64,000 bases of DNA from Methanomassiliicoccaceae archaeon (GTDB taxonomy: Archaea; Thermoplasmatota; Thermoplasmata; Methanomassiliicoccales; Methanomethylophilaceae), in NCBI GenBank assembly GCA_034928305.1, contig JAYFOZ010000001.1, forward strand, positions 237,255-301,254, given 5' to 3'. How positions within the stretch are numbered: the first letter of the stretch is position 1; each line of letters starts with the position of its first letter. The notes beneath the pieces are model-generated. The model saw only the letters and a program-made list of their open reading frames with translations. It was not told where the DNA came from and did not search any database. The position numbers were made by a program, and so were the translations under genes. Below, piece after piece: positions 16,267-24,425 of this stretch.

Positions 16267-17967
16267 ATGCAGATGCTGGATATTATCACTAGGTCCCATA
16301 GGGGAAGGGTCTGCGAATACAAGGACGGAGAAAACGTCCTGGTCACGCCTGCGGCCGTAACTCTGGGCAGGTCTGCCGGACCCTACATATCTCTGGAATC
16401 CGAGGGCAGGGTATTGCATTTCATGGGCACGGACGTGCCGCTCGACGGGGGTATGCTCACAACGGCTTCGTCAGGCCGCGGAGGCGTACGCGGGGTTTAC
16501 GGGAAGGTATGTGTGCTGAGGCTCCCGGTCGACGGCACCGAGGAGATTCCGGAAAACTGCGATATGGTGGTCGTTCCGAACGCTTTCGAGCTAAGACGAG
16601 ACGCCAGAAAGCTTCTGGACGCCGTTATGAAGGTAAGGGGGCTCGCGGGCTTCGGGCGCCTGGTATACATGTCCGGGATAGCTGAACCCTCCACCGTATC
16701 TCTGCTGAGCTACATGGGCGTCGATATTTTCGACGATGTACTTCCGAACGCCGCCGGACTCATGGGCATGAGGACGATCCCGGAGGGCGAGTTGGCCGTG
16801 GGAGCCGACATGTCCAGGGAGAACGCGAAGGAGCTGAAGAGCGAGATCGAGAAGGTATCGATGTTCATCGCGTCGGGACGGTTGAGGGAGCTTGTGGACC
16901 AGAGGTCAGCGGCCTCGCCGTCCTCCGTTGCGCTTCTTAGGCTGTACGACAGCCAGGGCTACGACTATCAGGAGGAGGCTTGCACTCTCGCAGGAGGGAG
17001 GTTCTGCAGCAACACCGTCCAGGCCCTACGCAGGCCGGACGTAGAGCGCTACCGCAGGGCGATAGTCGAGCAGTACAGAAAGCCGGACCACAAAAGGATC
17101 TTGTTGCTTCTCCCATGTTCCGCAAGGAAACCCTATCACACTTCAAAATCCCACAAGGCCTTCTCATCGGCCATACACACGGGCGACCACGACACGCTGG
17201 TGCACGAGGTGATACTCACATCGCCTCTGGGACTGGTGCCCAGGGAGCTGGATGTTTTCTATCCCGCCAATGCGTATGACATACCGGTCACGGGCGAGTG
17301 GAACTGCCAGGAGAAGCAGATGATCAGGTCCATGCTTTCAGGGCTCCTGGAACAGGGATATGACAAAGTGATATGCCACTTCCCGGACTTTGATATGATA
17401 AAGGACCTGGCAGACATGGAATATACCGTGGATAACGGGGACCCGACATCGTTCGGATCGCTCGGGCGGCTTGACGCAGCCTTGAGGGAGGCTGCGAGAG
17501 GCATGGACCTTCCGGGGTACATGGTCGACCGTAAGGAGACAGTACGTTCGGTCCTGCAGTTCCAGTTCGGGCAGGGGTGCGCAGACGCGATAATGGACGA
17601 GAACACGTTCGCAACGGGCAAATTCCCTTATTGGAAGATAATAAGGGAGGACCCAGAAGACCGGACCAAAAAAACCCAGCTCGGGATGCTCACGCCGGAA
17701 AGAGGCATGATTTCCCTGACCATCGAGGGTGCGGAAGTACTGTCCGGGACCGGGACATTCATTGTGAATATGAACGATTTCGACCTGAAGGGCAATCTGT
17801 TCGCGGTCGGTGCGGTAGATGCGGATCCAAATATAAGGATAGGCGGCGAGGCCGTTATACTGCGTAACGGAAAGGTCGCAGGCGTCGGCGTTGCCGAGAT
17901 GTGCGGCAGGGAAATGGTCCAGTTGAGCCGTGGCATGGCGGTGCGCGTTCGCCACAAGTCAAAATAA
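16267..17967 (+). CDS. arcS: Archaeosine synthase
   Basis: Completes archaeosine at position 15 of tRNA after TgtA inserts preQ0. The 566-residue protein has a degenerate TGT-like N-terminal half, the hallmark LPCSARKPYHTSKSH at about 281-295, TSPLGLVPRELDVFYPA near 319-335, and a C-terminal PUA RNA-binding domain over the last 75 residues (GMISLTIEGAEVL to AVRVRHK). A start two codons downstream (MLDIITRS) is equally plausible. The gene is divergent from pyrB across 77 bases. Confidence 0.92.
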   Translation: MQMLDIITRSHRGRVCEYKDGENVLVTPAAVTLGRSAGPYISLESEGRVLHFMGTDVPLDGGMLTTASSGRGGVRGVYGKVCVLRLPVDGTEEIPENCDMVVVPNAFELRRDARKLLDAVMKVRGLAGFGRLVYMSGIAEPSTVSLLSYMGVDIFDDVLPNAAGLMGMRTIPEGELAVGADMSRENAKELKSEIEKVSMFIASGRLRELVDQRSAASPSSVALLRLYDSQGYDYQEEACTLAGGRFCSNTVQALRRPDVERYRRAIVEQYRKPDHKRILLLLPCSARKPYHTSKSHKAFSSAIHTGDHDTLVHEVILTSPLGLVPRELDVFYPANAYDIPVTGEWNCQEKQMIRSMLSGLLEQGYDKVICHFPDFDMIKDLADMEYTVDNGDPTSFGSLGRLDAALREAARGMDLPGYMVDRKETVRSVLQFQFGQGCADAIMDENTFATGKFPYWKIIREDPEDRTKKTQLGMLTPERGMISLTIEGAEVLSGTGTFIVNMNDFDLKGNLFAVGAVDADPNIRIGGEAVILRNGKVAGVGVAEMCGREMVQLSRGMAVRVRHKSK

Positions 17968-18090
17968 TGCTGTTTTCGTACTTTCGGTCATTTTCAGCGA
18001 CCTCCTCCGATTCGGTTCATATACTATATGGTCGATGATTGTGTAAGAAGACATGAAATGCATCCCCCGACGCATCTAATGATCTTCCAT

Positions 18091-18138
18091 CAGAGGCAGG
18101 GACAATTTTTCGCATCCCATCCAACCACCTTGCCTCTG
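18091..18138 (+). terminator. Inverted repeat with T-rich tail after arcS
   Basis: CAGAGGCA (18091-18098) and TGCCTCTG (18131-18138) pair perfectly over 8 bp around a 32-base loop and are followed by TTTTCATTTTTC. It lies in the 174-base gap between convergent arcS and the Sel1 gene. A long loop makes it an unusual terminator. Confidence 0.4.
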
Positions 18139-18141
18139 TTT

Positions 18142-18708
18142 TCATTTTTCAATGTCATTGCAGCCTTTAAAAGAAAGGTCCTCTAGTTTGGAAATAGCCT
18201 CTTCGTTTCTTTTTTCTGCGGCCATTTTAAGATATTCGATAGCTCTTCCCATATCGCAATCCGTGCCGCAACCGTCCCTGTACATGTAGAATAAGGCCAT
18301 CTGCGCCTGGTCGAACCCTCTGCAGGCGGCATCGGTTATCAGTATCAGGGCGGCAGCCATGTCCTGGGGGACGCCCTTGCCGTCCCTGTACATCAGGCCC
18401 ATACGGTAAGTTCCGGCGGCAAGTCCGCCGTCCGATGCTATTTTGAACAGCTGGAATGCAACATCGAAATCGGCAATCCTCTGGCCGTCATTGTTTATGA
18501 AACCGTGCTCCAGCATGTCTCCGAGGGTCAGCGCAGCGCCTGGCGAACCGTTCTCGGCGCCCATTTTGAAGAATTCTACGGCCCTGTCCGCGTCCTTGTC
18601 GACGCCTATGCCGTTCAGATAGCATGCCCCGACCTCGAACGCGGCCTCGCAGTCCCCGGATTTGGCCGCTCTCTTGAGCTTCCACAGGCTTCCTTCGCGA
18701 CCGAACAT
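18142..18708 (-). CDS. Sel1-like repeat protein
   Basis: A 188-residue solenoid of Sel1-type helical repeats. Units such as AAFEVGACYLNGIGVDKDADRA, GTYRMGLMYRDGKGVPQDMAAA and AQMALFYMYRDGCGTDCDMGRA follow the LGxxYxxGxGVxxDxxxA consensus at about 36-residue spacing. There is no signal peptide, so it is cytoplasmic. Such proteins are adaptors; the partner is not visible from the neighbours. Confidence 0.85.
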   Translation of the reverse strand: MFGREGSLWKLKRAAKSGDCEAAFEVGACYLNGIGVDKDADRAVEFFKMGAENGSPGAALTLGDMLEHGFINNDGQRIADFDVAFQLFKIASDGGLAAGTYRMGLMYRDGKGVPQDMAAALILITDAACRGFDQAQMALFYMYRDGCGTDCDMGRAIEYLKMAAEKRNEEAISKLEDLSFKGCNDIEK

Positions 18709-18764
18709 GGATGCCCATGGGCCTGGAATGCTAAATCAATTGCGCCGCACCTATGAGCAAAGGG

Positions 18765-19628
18765 TCATTCCTGCAGTTCATCGGAATATTTTTTGCTGAT
18801 TCTCGAAAGGAATACGCTGAGCGCAAGTCCCAAGATAAGCGCCGCGAACCCTCCCAGCGCCTCGATCCAGGTGTCGGTCGCGGTCAAGGTGCTGTAAGCC
18901 ACTATCAGTGTGGAACCCACTGTTAGGCCGAATATGAGATAATATGTCGATTTACGATAGGATCTGAGGGCCCATGTTACGATTTTTGCGAAGAGGACGA
19001 GCCCTACGACCAAACCTATCCCGAAAAGCACGATTACGACGATGTCGAAGTTTGTGAAGGAGTTGATCAGGGGTTTGTAAAGGCCCATCGCCAACAATAT
19101 TGCGCTACCGCTGACTCCCGGAGCTATCTTGGAAGCGGCTATTATCAATCCTGTTACGATTAGCACGATATACATAATCGCTCCGTGGGCGATCTCCGTG
19201 TCGGCGCCTGTTTCCTCCACTGTACCGGCGAACATAAGCAGGACCGTTATGGCGATACCGGCTACTAGCGCGAGATAATTCAGAGCGGAACCTTTCTTTT
19301 CGTCCTCGCGCGTCATCTTGTAGACGTCAGGGAACTGCCCCACAATCAGTCCTGTGAAGAAGAACATGGCCGGGACCTCCAGATTTGCCAGAAGCCAGTC
19401 CAATCCGAAGGCGGTGACGATCATTCCGAGGCCCATGCCTCCGACGACGAAAAACAGGAACCTGAAATCAGTTCTCCATTTGTGGAAGATATCTCCGAGG
19501 TCCTCCATGAGTCTCTCGTATATTCCGAACACTACGGCCGCAACGCCTCCGCTGGCACCCGGAAGGATGCTCAGAACGCCTATGAACGCTCCAACAAGAC
19601 CGTTCTTTATATCGGCGACCCTGCCCAT
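18765..19628 (-). CDS. DUF368 family polyprenyl-phosphate translocase candidate
   Basis: A 287-residue membrane protein with about eight helices. The paired family motifs LPGASGGVAAVVFGIYE (near residue 22) and APGVSGSAILLAMGLY (near 167) show the two-fold repeat typical of DUF368. Bacterial DUF368 proteins have been shown to recycle undecaprenyl phosphate across the membrane. In an archaeon the analogous cargo would be dolichol-type phosphate used in N-glycosylation; that transfer of function is inference. Confidence 0.85.
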   Translation of the reverse strand: MGRVADIKNGLVGAFIGVLSILPGASGGVAAVVFGIYERLMEDLGDIFHKWRTDFRFLFFVVGGMGLGMIVTAFGLDWLLANLEVPAMFFFTGLIVGQFPDVYKMTREDEKKGSALNYLALVAGIAITVLLMFAGTVEETGADTEIAHGAIMYIVLIVTGLIIAASKIAPGVSGSAILLAMGLYKPLINSFTNFDIVVIVLFGIGLVVGLVLFAKIVTWALRSYRKSTYYLIFGLTVGSTLIVAYSTLTATDTWIEALGGFAALILGLALSVFLSRISKKYSDELQE

Positions 19629-19815
19629 GGAACAATGTCATCGAGTGTCTGTATATAATAAGGCGCAGGTGGAAAAACGCTGCGGAAATATCGATGGTCC
19701 GGCTCCCGGCCATTCGTTACAAACGGGAGAAGGAATTGAAAAACGGACGGTGCGCCCGCATGTGTATCGGTATTTTTGGTCTATCTTAGATATTTGCCTC
19801 ATATTTTTCTAATTA

Positions 19816-19891
19816 TAAATCATTTGTCGGTAAATTGATTTTAAATTAGACATTTGTCAAATTATTAATATATGATTAGACATTTGTCTAA
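19816..19891 (+). promoter_or_regulatory. Three 30-bp-phased operator-like repeats and TATA box of amt-glnK
   Basis: A perfect inverted repeat TTAGACA-TT-TGTCTAA occupies 19876-19891. A second, TTAGACA-TT-TGTCAAA, occupies 19846-19861, and a weaker copy with core CATTTGTC is centred at 19823-19824. The three centres are exactly 30 bp apart. The TATA element ATTAATATATGA (19863-19874) lies between the last two, so bound protein would cover both TATA box and transcription start. The sequence differs from the NrpR operator pattern GGAA-N6-TTCC. Confidence 0.6.
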
Positions 19892-19951
19892 TTAGCCTCA
19901 ATCGCAATGAATAGATTGATCGAAAATGAGGCGAACGGATGGAGGTTTAAG

Positions 19952-21289
19952 ATGAAATTGGGAATAATGATCGCGATCGTCGCAGTTGCAATCACATCGG
20001 TGTCGCTCTTCCTTTTACCGGAGGTGTCAGCGGAAACCGCTGGAATACTGGCGGAGGATGCCGCGGGCGTACTGGACCATACCGATATGACGTGGGTGCT
20101 CGTAGCGACCATATTGGTATTCATGATGGCTCCCGCCTTGGCGTTGTTCTATGGAGGGATGCTCAGGAAGCAAAGCATGACCTCCACCATCGCCCAGTGC
20201 ATTATGGGGGTCGCGCTGGTTTTCGTCATATGGGTGTTCGTAGGATACTCTTTGGCCTTCAGCGGGGACTTCGGCGGCTTCATAGGGGACCTGGGTTTCG
20301 CACTCATGTACAACGTACCGTACGATTCGAGTTCTTTGGGCCTGACGATACCCGATATGGAGTTCCTGATGTTCCAGGGAATGTTTGCAGGGGTGACCGC
20401 ATGCATCGTGATCGGCGCCAGCGCAGAGAGGGCGAGGTTCTCGGCCATAATGCTGTTCCTGGCCCTCTGGTCCGTCCTGGTGTACGCCCCTATGGCGCAT
20501 ATGGTATGGGGAGGCGGGCTGCTCTCGACGGCGGGAGGCCATATCGTATCTCTCGATTACGCAGGAGGAACGGTTGTCCACATATGTGCGGGAATAACCG
20601 GCGTTGCGATCGCGATGGTCCTCGGAAAGAGGAGCAGCAGGACGATTAAGGACAGGCCTCACAGCATCCCCTGGATGTATCTCGGGGCAATACTGCTGTG
20701 GCTGGGATGGATCGGTTTCAACGGAGGGTCCGGGCTAGCGGTCAACGAGACATTGGTGATCGTCATCGCGACGACCATCATCAGCTCGATGGTCGCAATG
20801 CTGGCATGGGGCGCGGTGCAGGTGTTGCACGCGGGGCGCGTTAGCGTTTCGGGCATGTGCGCGGGCTTCCTGTCGGGATTGGTCGCCATCACTCCGGCAT
20901 GTGCGTTCGTCAGTCCGGCGTCCGCCGCACTCATCGGCGCTGTGGCTGCGATCATATGCTACTTCGGAGTGATATTCATGAGAAAGAGATCGGGAGTGGA
21001 CGATGCGCTGGACGTGTTCGGGATACACGGCATCGGAGGCATATGGGGGGCGATCGCCACAGGCATATTCGCATCTTCCATGCTGACCGACACTCCCGGG
21101 CTCATCGACGGAGGGGTCGATCTGTTCGCGGGGCAGCTGGTAGCCGTAGGGTTCACGCTGGCGTACTGTTTCGCAGTCTCCTTCGTGATAATGAAGGCCA
21201 TTTCCCTCGTGATGAGGATACGTTACACCGAGGACGAGGAACTGATAGGCGGAGATATCGCAGAGCACGGAGAGTCTGCGTACAACTGA
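19952..21289 (+). CDS. amt: Ammonium transporter
   Basis: Membrane channel for ammonium uptake, 445 aa, about eleven transmembrane helices after a cleavable signal peptide (MKLGIMIAIVAVAITSV to about residue 27). The twin pore histidines are in YAPMAHMVWGGG and DVFGIHGIGGIWG. ATG 19952 is preferred over 19907 because GGAGG is 6 bases upstream and it begins the signal peptide directly. GlnK follows after 9 bases and is expected to plug the cytoplasmic pore when nitrogen is sufficient. Confidence 0.95.
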   Translation: MKLGIMIAIVAVAITSVSLFLLPEVSAETAGILAEDAAGVLDHTDMTWVLVATILVFMMAPALALFYGGMLRKQSMTSTIAQCIMGVALVFVIWVFVGYSLAFSGDFGGFIGDLGFALMYNVPYDSSSLGLTIPDMEFLMFQGMFAGVTACIVIGASAERARFSAIMLFLALWSVLVYAPMAHMVWGGGLLSTAGGHIVSLDYAGGTVVHICAGITGVAIAMVLGKRSSRTIKDRPHSIPWMYLGAILLWLGWIGFNGGSGLAVNETLVIVIATTIISSMVAMLAWGAVQVLHAGRVSVSGMCAGFLSGLVAITPACAFVSPASAALIGAVAAIICYFGVIFMRKRSGVDDALDVFGIHGIGGIWGAIATGIFASSMLTDTPGLIDGGVDLFAGQLVAVGFTLAYCFAVSFVIMKAISLVMRIRYTEDEELIGGDIAEHGESAYN

Positions 21290-21298
21290 GGTGATGAC

Positions 21299-21616
21299 AT
21301 GAAAATGATAGTGGCGATAATCCGCCCGGAAAGGCTCCAGAACGTAAAGGATGCGCTCAGGTGCAACGGCATAATGGGCATGACAATGGTCCAGGTGAAG
21401 GGAAGAGGTTCCCAATCGGGGATAAACATCTCCACCAGGACCGGAATCTTTCGTGTGGACGAGATAGAGAAGGTCATGCTGGAGATAGTCGTGGAGGACG
21501 ACCAGAAGCAACTGACCATAGATACCGTAAAGGAGGCTGCGCTGACGGGACACATAGGCGACGGGCGCATATTCGTAATACCGGTCGAAGAATCGATAAA
21601 AGTTCACGATGAATGA
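21299..21616 (+). CDS. glnK: PII nitrogen regulatory protein
   Basis: Senses ATP/ADP and 2-oxoglutarate and regulates Amt. The 105-residue protein has the PII core VKGRGSQSG (T-loop start), the T-loop base RVDEIEKVMLEIVV and the nucleotide-binding TGHIGDGRIFVIPVEE. The tyrosine that bacteria uridylylate in the T-loop is absent (the loop reads INISTRTGIF), so control must be by ligands alone, as usual in archaea. A hairpin terminator follows. Confidence 0.95.
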   Translation: MKMIVAIIRPERLQNVKDALRCNGIMGMTMVQVKGRGSQSGINISTRTGIFRVDEIEKVMLEIVVEDDQKQLTIDTVKEAALTGHIGDGRIFVIPVEESIKVHDE

Positions 21617-21657
21617 GCGGCGATTTCCTCCAAACCACTTACAACCTTTTAAAAATA

Positions 21658-21679
21658 ATCCGGCCCCCGCGGGCCGGAT
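21658..21679 (+). terminator. Terminator of amt-glnK
   Basis: ATCCGGCCC-CCGC-GGGCCGGAT forms a perfect 9-bp stem 41 bases after the glnK stop, followed by TTT. Confidence 0.6.
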
Positions 21680-21681
21680 TT

Positions 21682-21719
21682 CCCGGGCGCGACCGAAGCC
21701 GCCGGTCAATGCGCCCGGG
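21682..21719. other. Long GC-rich two-part hairpin
   Basis: Immediately after the glnK terminator, CCCGGGCGC (21682-21690) pairs with GCGCCCGGG (21711-21719), and inside it GACCG pairs with CGGTC around a 7-base loop, for 14 bp in all interrupted by a 3-base bulge. It lies between convergent glnK and the DUF6951-like gene and could terminate the latter or be part of a small RNA. No gene is visible in 21617-21798. Confidence 0.45.
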
Positions 21720-21798
21720 CAAACATACTGCGGTCCGACACAATAGGATACAGGGACGACCGTCATCATGGTCGGCCCCCGTCCGACGATGGGCGCGG

Positions 21799-22155
21799 TC
21801 AGTCGTCTATAAGTTCGTCGGAGTCCCTTTCAGTGAAGCGTACGCAGTTGGCATGGACATGCTTCGCCCGGGACTTGGACAGCATACCCAGTTCCAGCCA
21901 AGTGGCGTTTATGACGCCGGAGGGCACAAGACATGTTGACGATGAAGCAGAACATATCTCGGGGTCGTAAACCCTGCTGCCGTGCCAGTCCGTGACATCT
22001 TTGACCGTGACGATATTGCCGAGCTTCTCGGCGTATTCCCTAATGTGCATGCAATCTGTGGCGATATGGATGTCGAGGTCCCCGTCTTCTCTGAGTTTCG
22101 CGGTGATTTTGTGCTTCTTATCACAGAATGCCATATCGACGATCACGGTAGCCAT
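21799..22155 (-). CDS. Small Cys-containing protein, probably DUF6951-like
   Basis: A 118-residue soluble protein starting MATVIVDMAFCDKKHKITA. A strand-rich N-terminal half is followed by ATDCMHIREYAEKLG, and a later CLVPSGVINATWLE. This pattern of a short Cys-bearing beta domain, a TSDC-like motif and a P-S/A-I-L-type helix resembles a small family common in methanogens (I believe DUF6951), whose role is unknown. A frame extension to 22182 adds nine residues without a better ribosome site. It stands alone. Confidence 0.55.
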   Translation of the reverse strand: MATVIVDMAFCDKKHKITAKLREDGDLDIHIATDCMHIREYAEKLGNIVTVKDVTDWHGSRVYDPEICSASSSTCLVPSGVINATWLELGMLSKSRAKHVHANCVRFTERDSDELIDD

Positions 22156-22294
22156 GTCGCTCGGAACGGCATGTGAGTACAAAAAACATTCTCGTTACGT
22201 TATGTTGCCAAACTATTATTGCAACCGTTGAATTTCGACCTCAAGGAAGCGGGCTTACGCGGCCTTTTTTAAAGTAAAGAGAAAAGGGAACAAT

Positions 22295-22381
22295 ATGTCT
22301 CGCGGACAATACGAATTGGAAGCAAATTATCGAAAAAGAATTGGTTTGTTATGTGGTATTTTTGTAGATTACGATCCTTGA
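22295..22381 (+). pseudogene. Short ORF, left copy of a flanking repeat (MSRG copy A)
   Basis: A 28-codon frame beginning MSRGQYELEANYRKR behind AAAGGGAACAAT. Its first 50 bases and upstream purine-rich tract match, at about three of four positions, the sequence at 24217-24300. Both copies begin ATGTC-CGCGGAC-ATACG. The two flank the DUF1638/MarR island. Best read as a remnant of a duplicated gene start; it could also be a genuine small peptide. Confidence 0.3.
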
Positions 22382-22419
22382 ATATGACTGGTAAATTTCA
22401 CTCGCTCATCGGTGTTCCA

Positions 22420-22439
22420 TATAGTGTATATACACTATA
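22420..22439. promoter_or_regulatory. Perfect 20-bp palindrome at the DUF1638 promoter
   Basis: TATAGTGTATATACACTATA reads the same on both strands. It abuts the AT-rich TATAATTATATAG (22435-22448), the likely TATA box, 25-30 bases before the ATG at 22465. It has the size of a MarR-family operator, and a MarR gene lies 1 kb away. Confidence 0.6.
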
Positions 22440-22464
22440 ATTATATAGCCGCGGGCACATCCTT

Positions 22465-23325
22465 ATGAATATGGCTTCTGGAATTCTTGGCATAATTGCG
22501 TGTCCAATGCTCGAGGACGAGTTGATATACTCTGTGAAGAACGACTCTGAACCAAAGATGGTATATGTTTTGGACACTAAGCATTGTGGAAATTTAAAGA
22601 CAAAATTAAATGGAGAGGGAGTGCCCTACGAAGTCCTTTCAGAAACCGATTTTGATCTAGGTAGAGTAAAAATCAATGAAGATTCTTTCAACATAGTCAT
22701 AAAGATGAATGATCTGGGACTTCATGCCGAGCCCAAGGACCTTAGGGCCCTTGTAGAGAAGCAGATTGCAGAGATACAGTCCGATGTCGATGCATTGGGC
22801 ATTTATTATGGACTTTGTGGAAACATAGGTTGGGATCTTTCTGTCTGGTGTAAAAGTATGGGGTATAAACCTACAGAAGTTTTCCGTGATTTTGAAGGGC
22901 ACGTCTGTGATGATTGCATAGGGGTGTGCGTAGGCGGCGGTCCGAGATATCTAGACCTTGTGAAAAAATATACGGGGATGCTTTATGCTACTCCGGCCAC
23001 AGCCTCCAATTGGAGGGACGCTCTTGGCGCGGGGGTCGCGGGCGACTATAAAAAGATAATAAAATCCATGAACAGTATCGATTCCCTCCGGGAATTAGGA
23101 ATTAATACGCCCGAGGAGTACATGAAGTGGCTTTTAAATGTCTGCGGGTACAAGAATATTTTGAAGATAGATAGCGGTCTGGCAGATATGGATGAATTCG
23201 ATAAGAATTTGGAAGAAATGTCAAACAATTTGGAACTAAAAATCAAAGAAGCAGAGCCAGGATGGGCGACCCTTCAACCCGCTGAGGACATATATGCCGC
23301 ATGCAAGAGAAATATGAGGTCATGA
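22465..23325 (+). CDS. DUF1638 family protein
   Basis: A 286-residue soluble protein. DUF1638 is recognised from IIACPMLEDEL at the N-terminus, YYGLCGNIGWDL near residue 115 and the Cys-rich GHVCDDCIGVCVGGG near residue 145. The family is frequent in methanogens and other users of corrinoid methyltransferases, where it often neighbours methylamine genes, but its biochemical role is not established. The cysteines suggest metal or cluster binding. There is no clear ribosome site and the TATA position puts transcription start near the ATG, so a leaderless start at 22465 (or 22471) is likely. Codon use is more AT-rich than neighbouring genes. Confidence 0.8.
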   Translation: MNMASGILGIIACPMLEDELIYSVKNDSEPKMVYVLDTKHCGNLKTKLNGEGVPYEVLSETDFDLGRVKINEDSFNIVIKMNDLGLHAEPKDLRALVEKQIAEIQSDVDALGIYYGLCGNIGWDLSVWCKSMGYKPTEVFRDFEGHVCDDCIGVCVGGGPRYLDLVKKYTGMLYATPATASNWRDALGAGVAGDYKKIIKSMNSIDSLRELGINTPEEYMKWLLNVCGYKNILKIDSGLADMDEFDKNLEEMSNNLELKIKEAEPGWATLQPAEDIYAACKRNMRS

Positions 23326-23506
23326 GGCATCCGATTCAAGGGGCGTTCGACTAATTTTTTAGTAGTGAATACCTCAAAGATGGATGTATGAGTCAGAGTT
23401 AACAGCGATTGACAAATTGTTAACCCATGTTAATATCCCGACGTGACCAAACGGGCCAAATTACAATGTTTTTATTGCTAGATGTTAACATTACGTAATA
23501 TCTGAT

Positions 23507-23935
23507 TTATGTGCAATCGTCGGAACAGGCATCCTCTACTTTTAGCAGTATATCTGTGAGTGCGATTAAGTTCGATTCACCGGTGGACGATTTTATATAT
23601 TCTTGAGCTTCGAGCCACAATGTTTCTGCAAAATCTAATTTCTCCCTACCGAGATCTGTCAACAAAAGTTGTCTTTTTCGCACTCCCGTTTCGGAAATAT
23701 CGGAAACATAGCCGCTATCTTCAAGCGATTTTAAATTTCTAACCAGAGTAGTTCTGTCTAATTGACATCTGATTGCCAATTGGCTGACTGTGACAGGAGC
23801 TAACGTAGTGAGGTGTTCCATCAGTGAGAATTGCGAAACACTTATTCCGCTCGGCGATAAGTATTTGTTATATGTTTTTGTGATAGCATTCGAGGCTCTG
23901 CGCACCTTTGAGCAATGACATATATTTTCTTCCAT
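23507..23935 (-). CDS. MarR-family transcriptional regulator with cysteine-tipped ends
   Basis: A 142-residue winged-helix regulator. The DNA-reading region is VTVSQLAIRCQLDRTTLVRNLKSLEDSGYV, and the wing follows with RKRQLLLTDLGREKL. Unusually both termini carry cysteines: C6-H7-C8 at the start and C137-x3-C141 at the end, which in a dimer could form a metal or thiol sensor. A strong ribosome site AAGGAGAT precedes the ATG. The gene is markedly AT-rich. It converges on DUF1638, whose promoter carries a MarR-sized palindrome, so it is the obvious candidate regulator. Confidence 0.88.
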   Translation of the reverse strand: MEENICHCSKVRRASNAITKTYNKYLSPSGISVSQFSLMEHLTTLAPVTVSQLAIRCQLDRTTLVRNLKSLEDSGYVSDISETGVRKRQLLLTDLGREKLDFAETLWLEAQEYIKSSTGESNLIALTDILLKVEDACSDDCT

Positions 23936-24241
23936 ACAATCTCCTTTGCTAATGAAATCAGAGATTGAATAATTTTTCCTTCATTGCAGATATTAATCAA
24001 GACAATTCGATACTTGAACTCCGCCCACTTGCATCTTCTTCGTCATCTGACCTTGAAGCCCTCGAAGGCCGGAATTCTATCTCCGTCCTATAGTATCCTA
24101 AGCCGTTGCCTTTTTTTCGAATGCCTCTCGTTCATCTCTCTTTTTGCTATGCTCTATTTCTTCAGAAGGGGCTTTACTCTCGAATGGGAACCGCAAGGGA
24201 GCGACCTGAGTTGCCTATCAGACAAAGGAAGAAAAGGAACG

Positions 24242-24337
24242 ATGTCCCGCGGACGATACGGAATCGAAGATAAAGCACCGAAAAAAGAGTCGACCGGTTC
24301 GCCATTTATATCTGCCACCGCCCGGCTTTGGTTCTAG
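24242..24337 (+). pseudogene. Short ORF, right copy of a flanking repeat (MSRG copy B)
   Basis: A 31-codon frame starting MSRGRYGIEDKAPKKEST behind GAAAAGGAACG, homologous in its 5' part to 22295-22381. It ends in TAG, a stop used by no other gene in the window. A longer frame from 23984 contains it but has no protein-like upstream part. The rest of the gap 23936-24425 shows no recognisable gene. Probably a decayed gene start. Confidence 0.3.
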
Positions 24338-24425
24338 TTTTCAATATTCATCCGATATGCGGCATATGATGCACTCAAAAAGAGAAGGTTGCACCGTCAA
24401 AAGTGTCCAGATATAGGAAAATAAG

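Noticed and set aside
20735-21769. 344-codon open frame on minus
   Set aside because: It lies opposite amt and glnK and has low-complexity His/Arg/Gln composition typical of antisense frames.
23984-24337. 117-codon open frame on plus
   Set aside because: Only its last 31 codons (MSRGRY copy) show any relation to another sequence; the upstream part has no ribosome site or recognisable fold.
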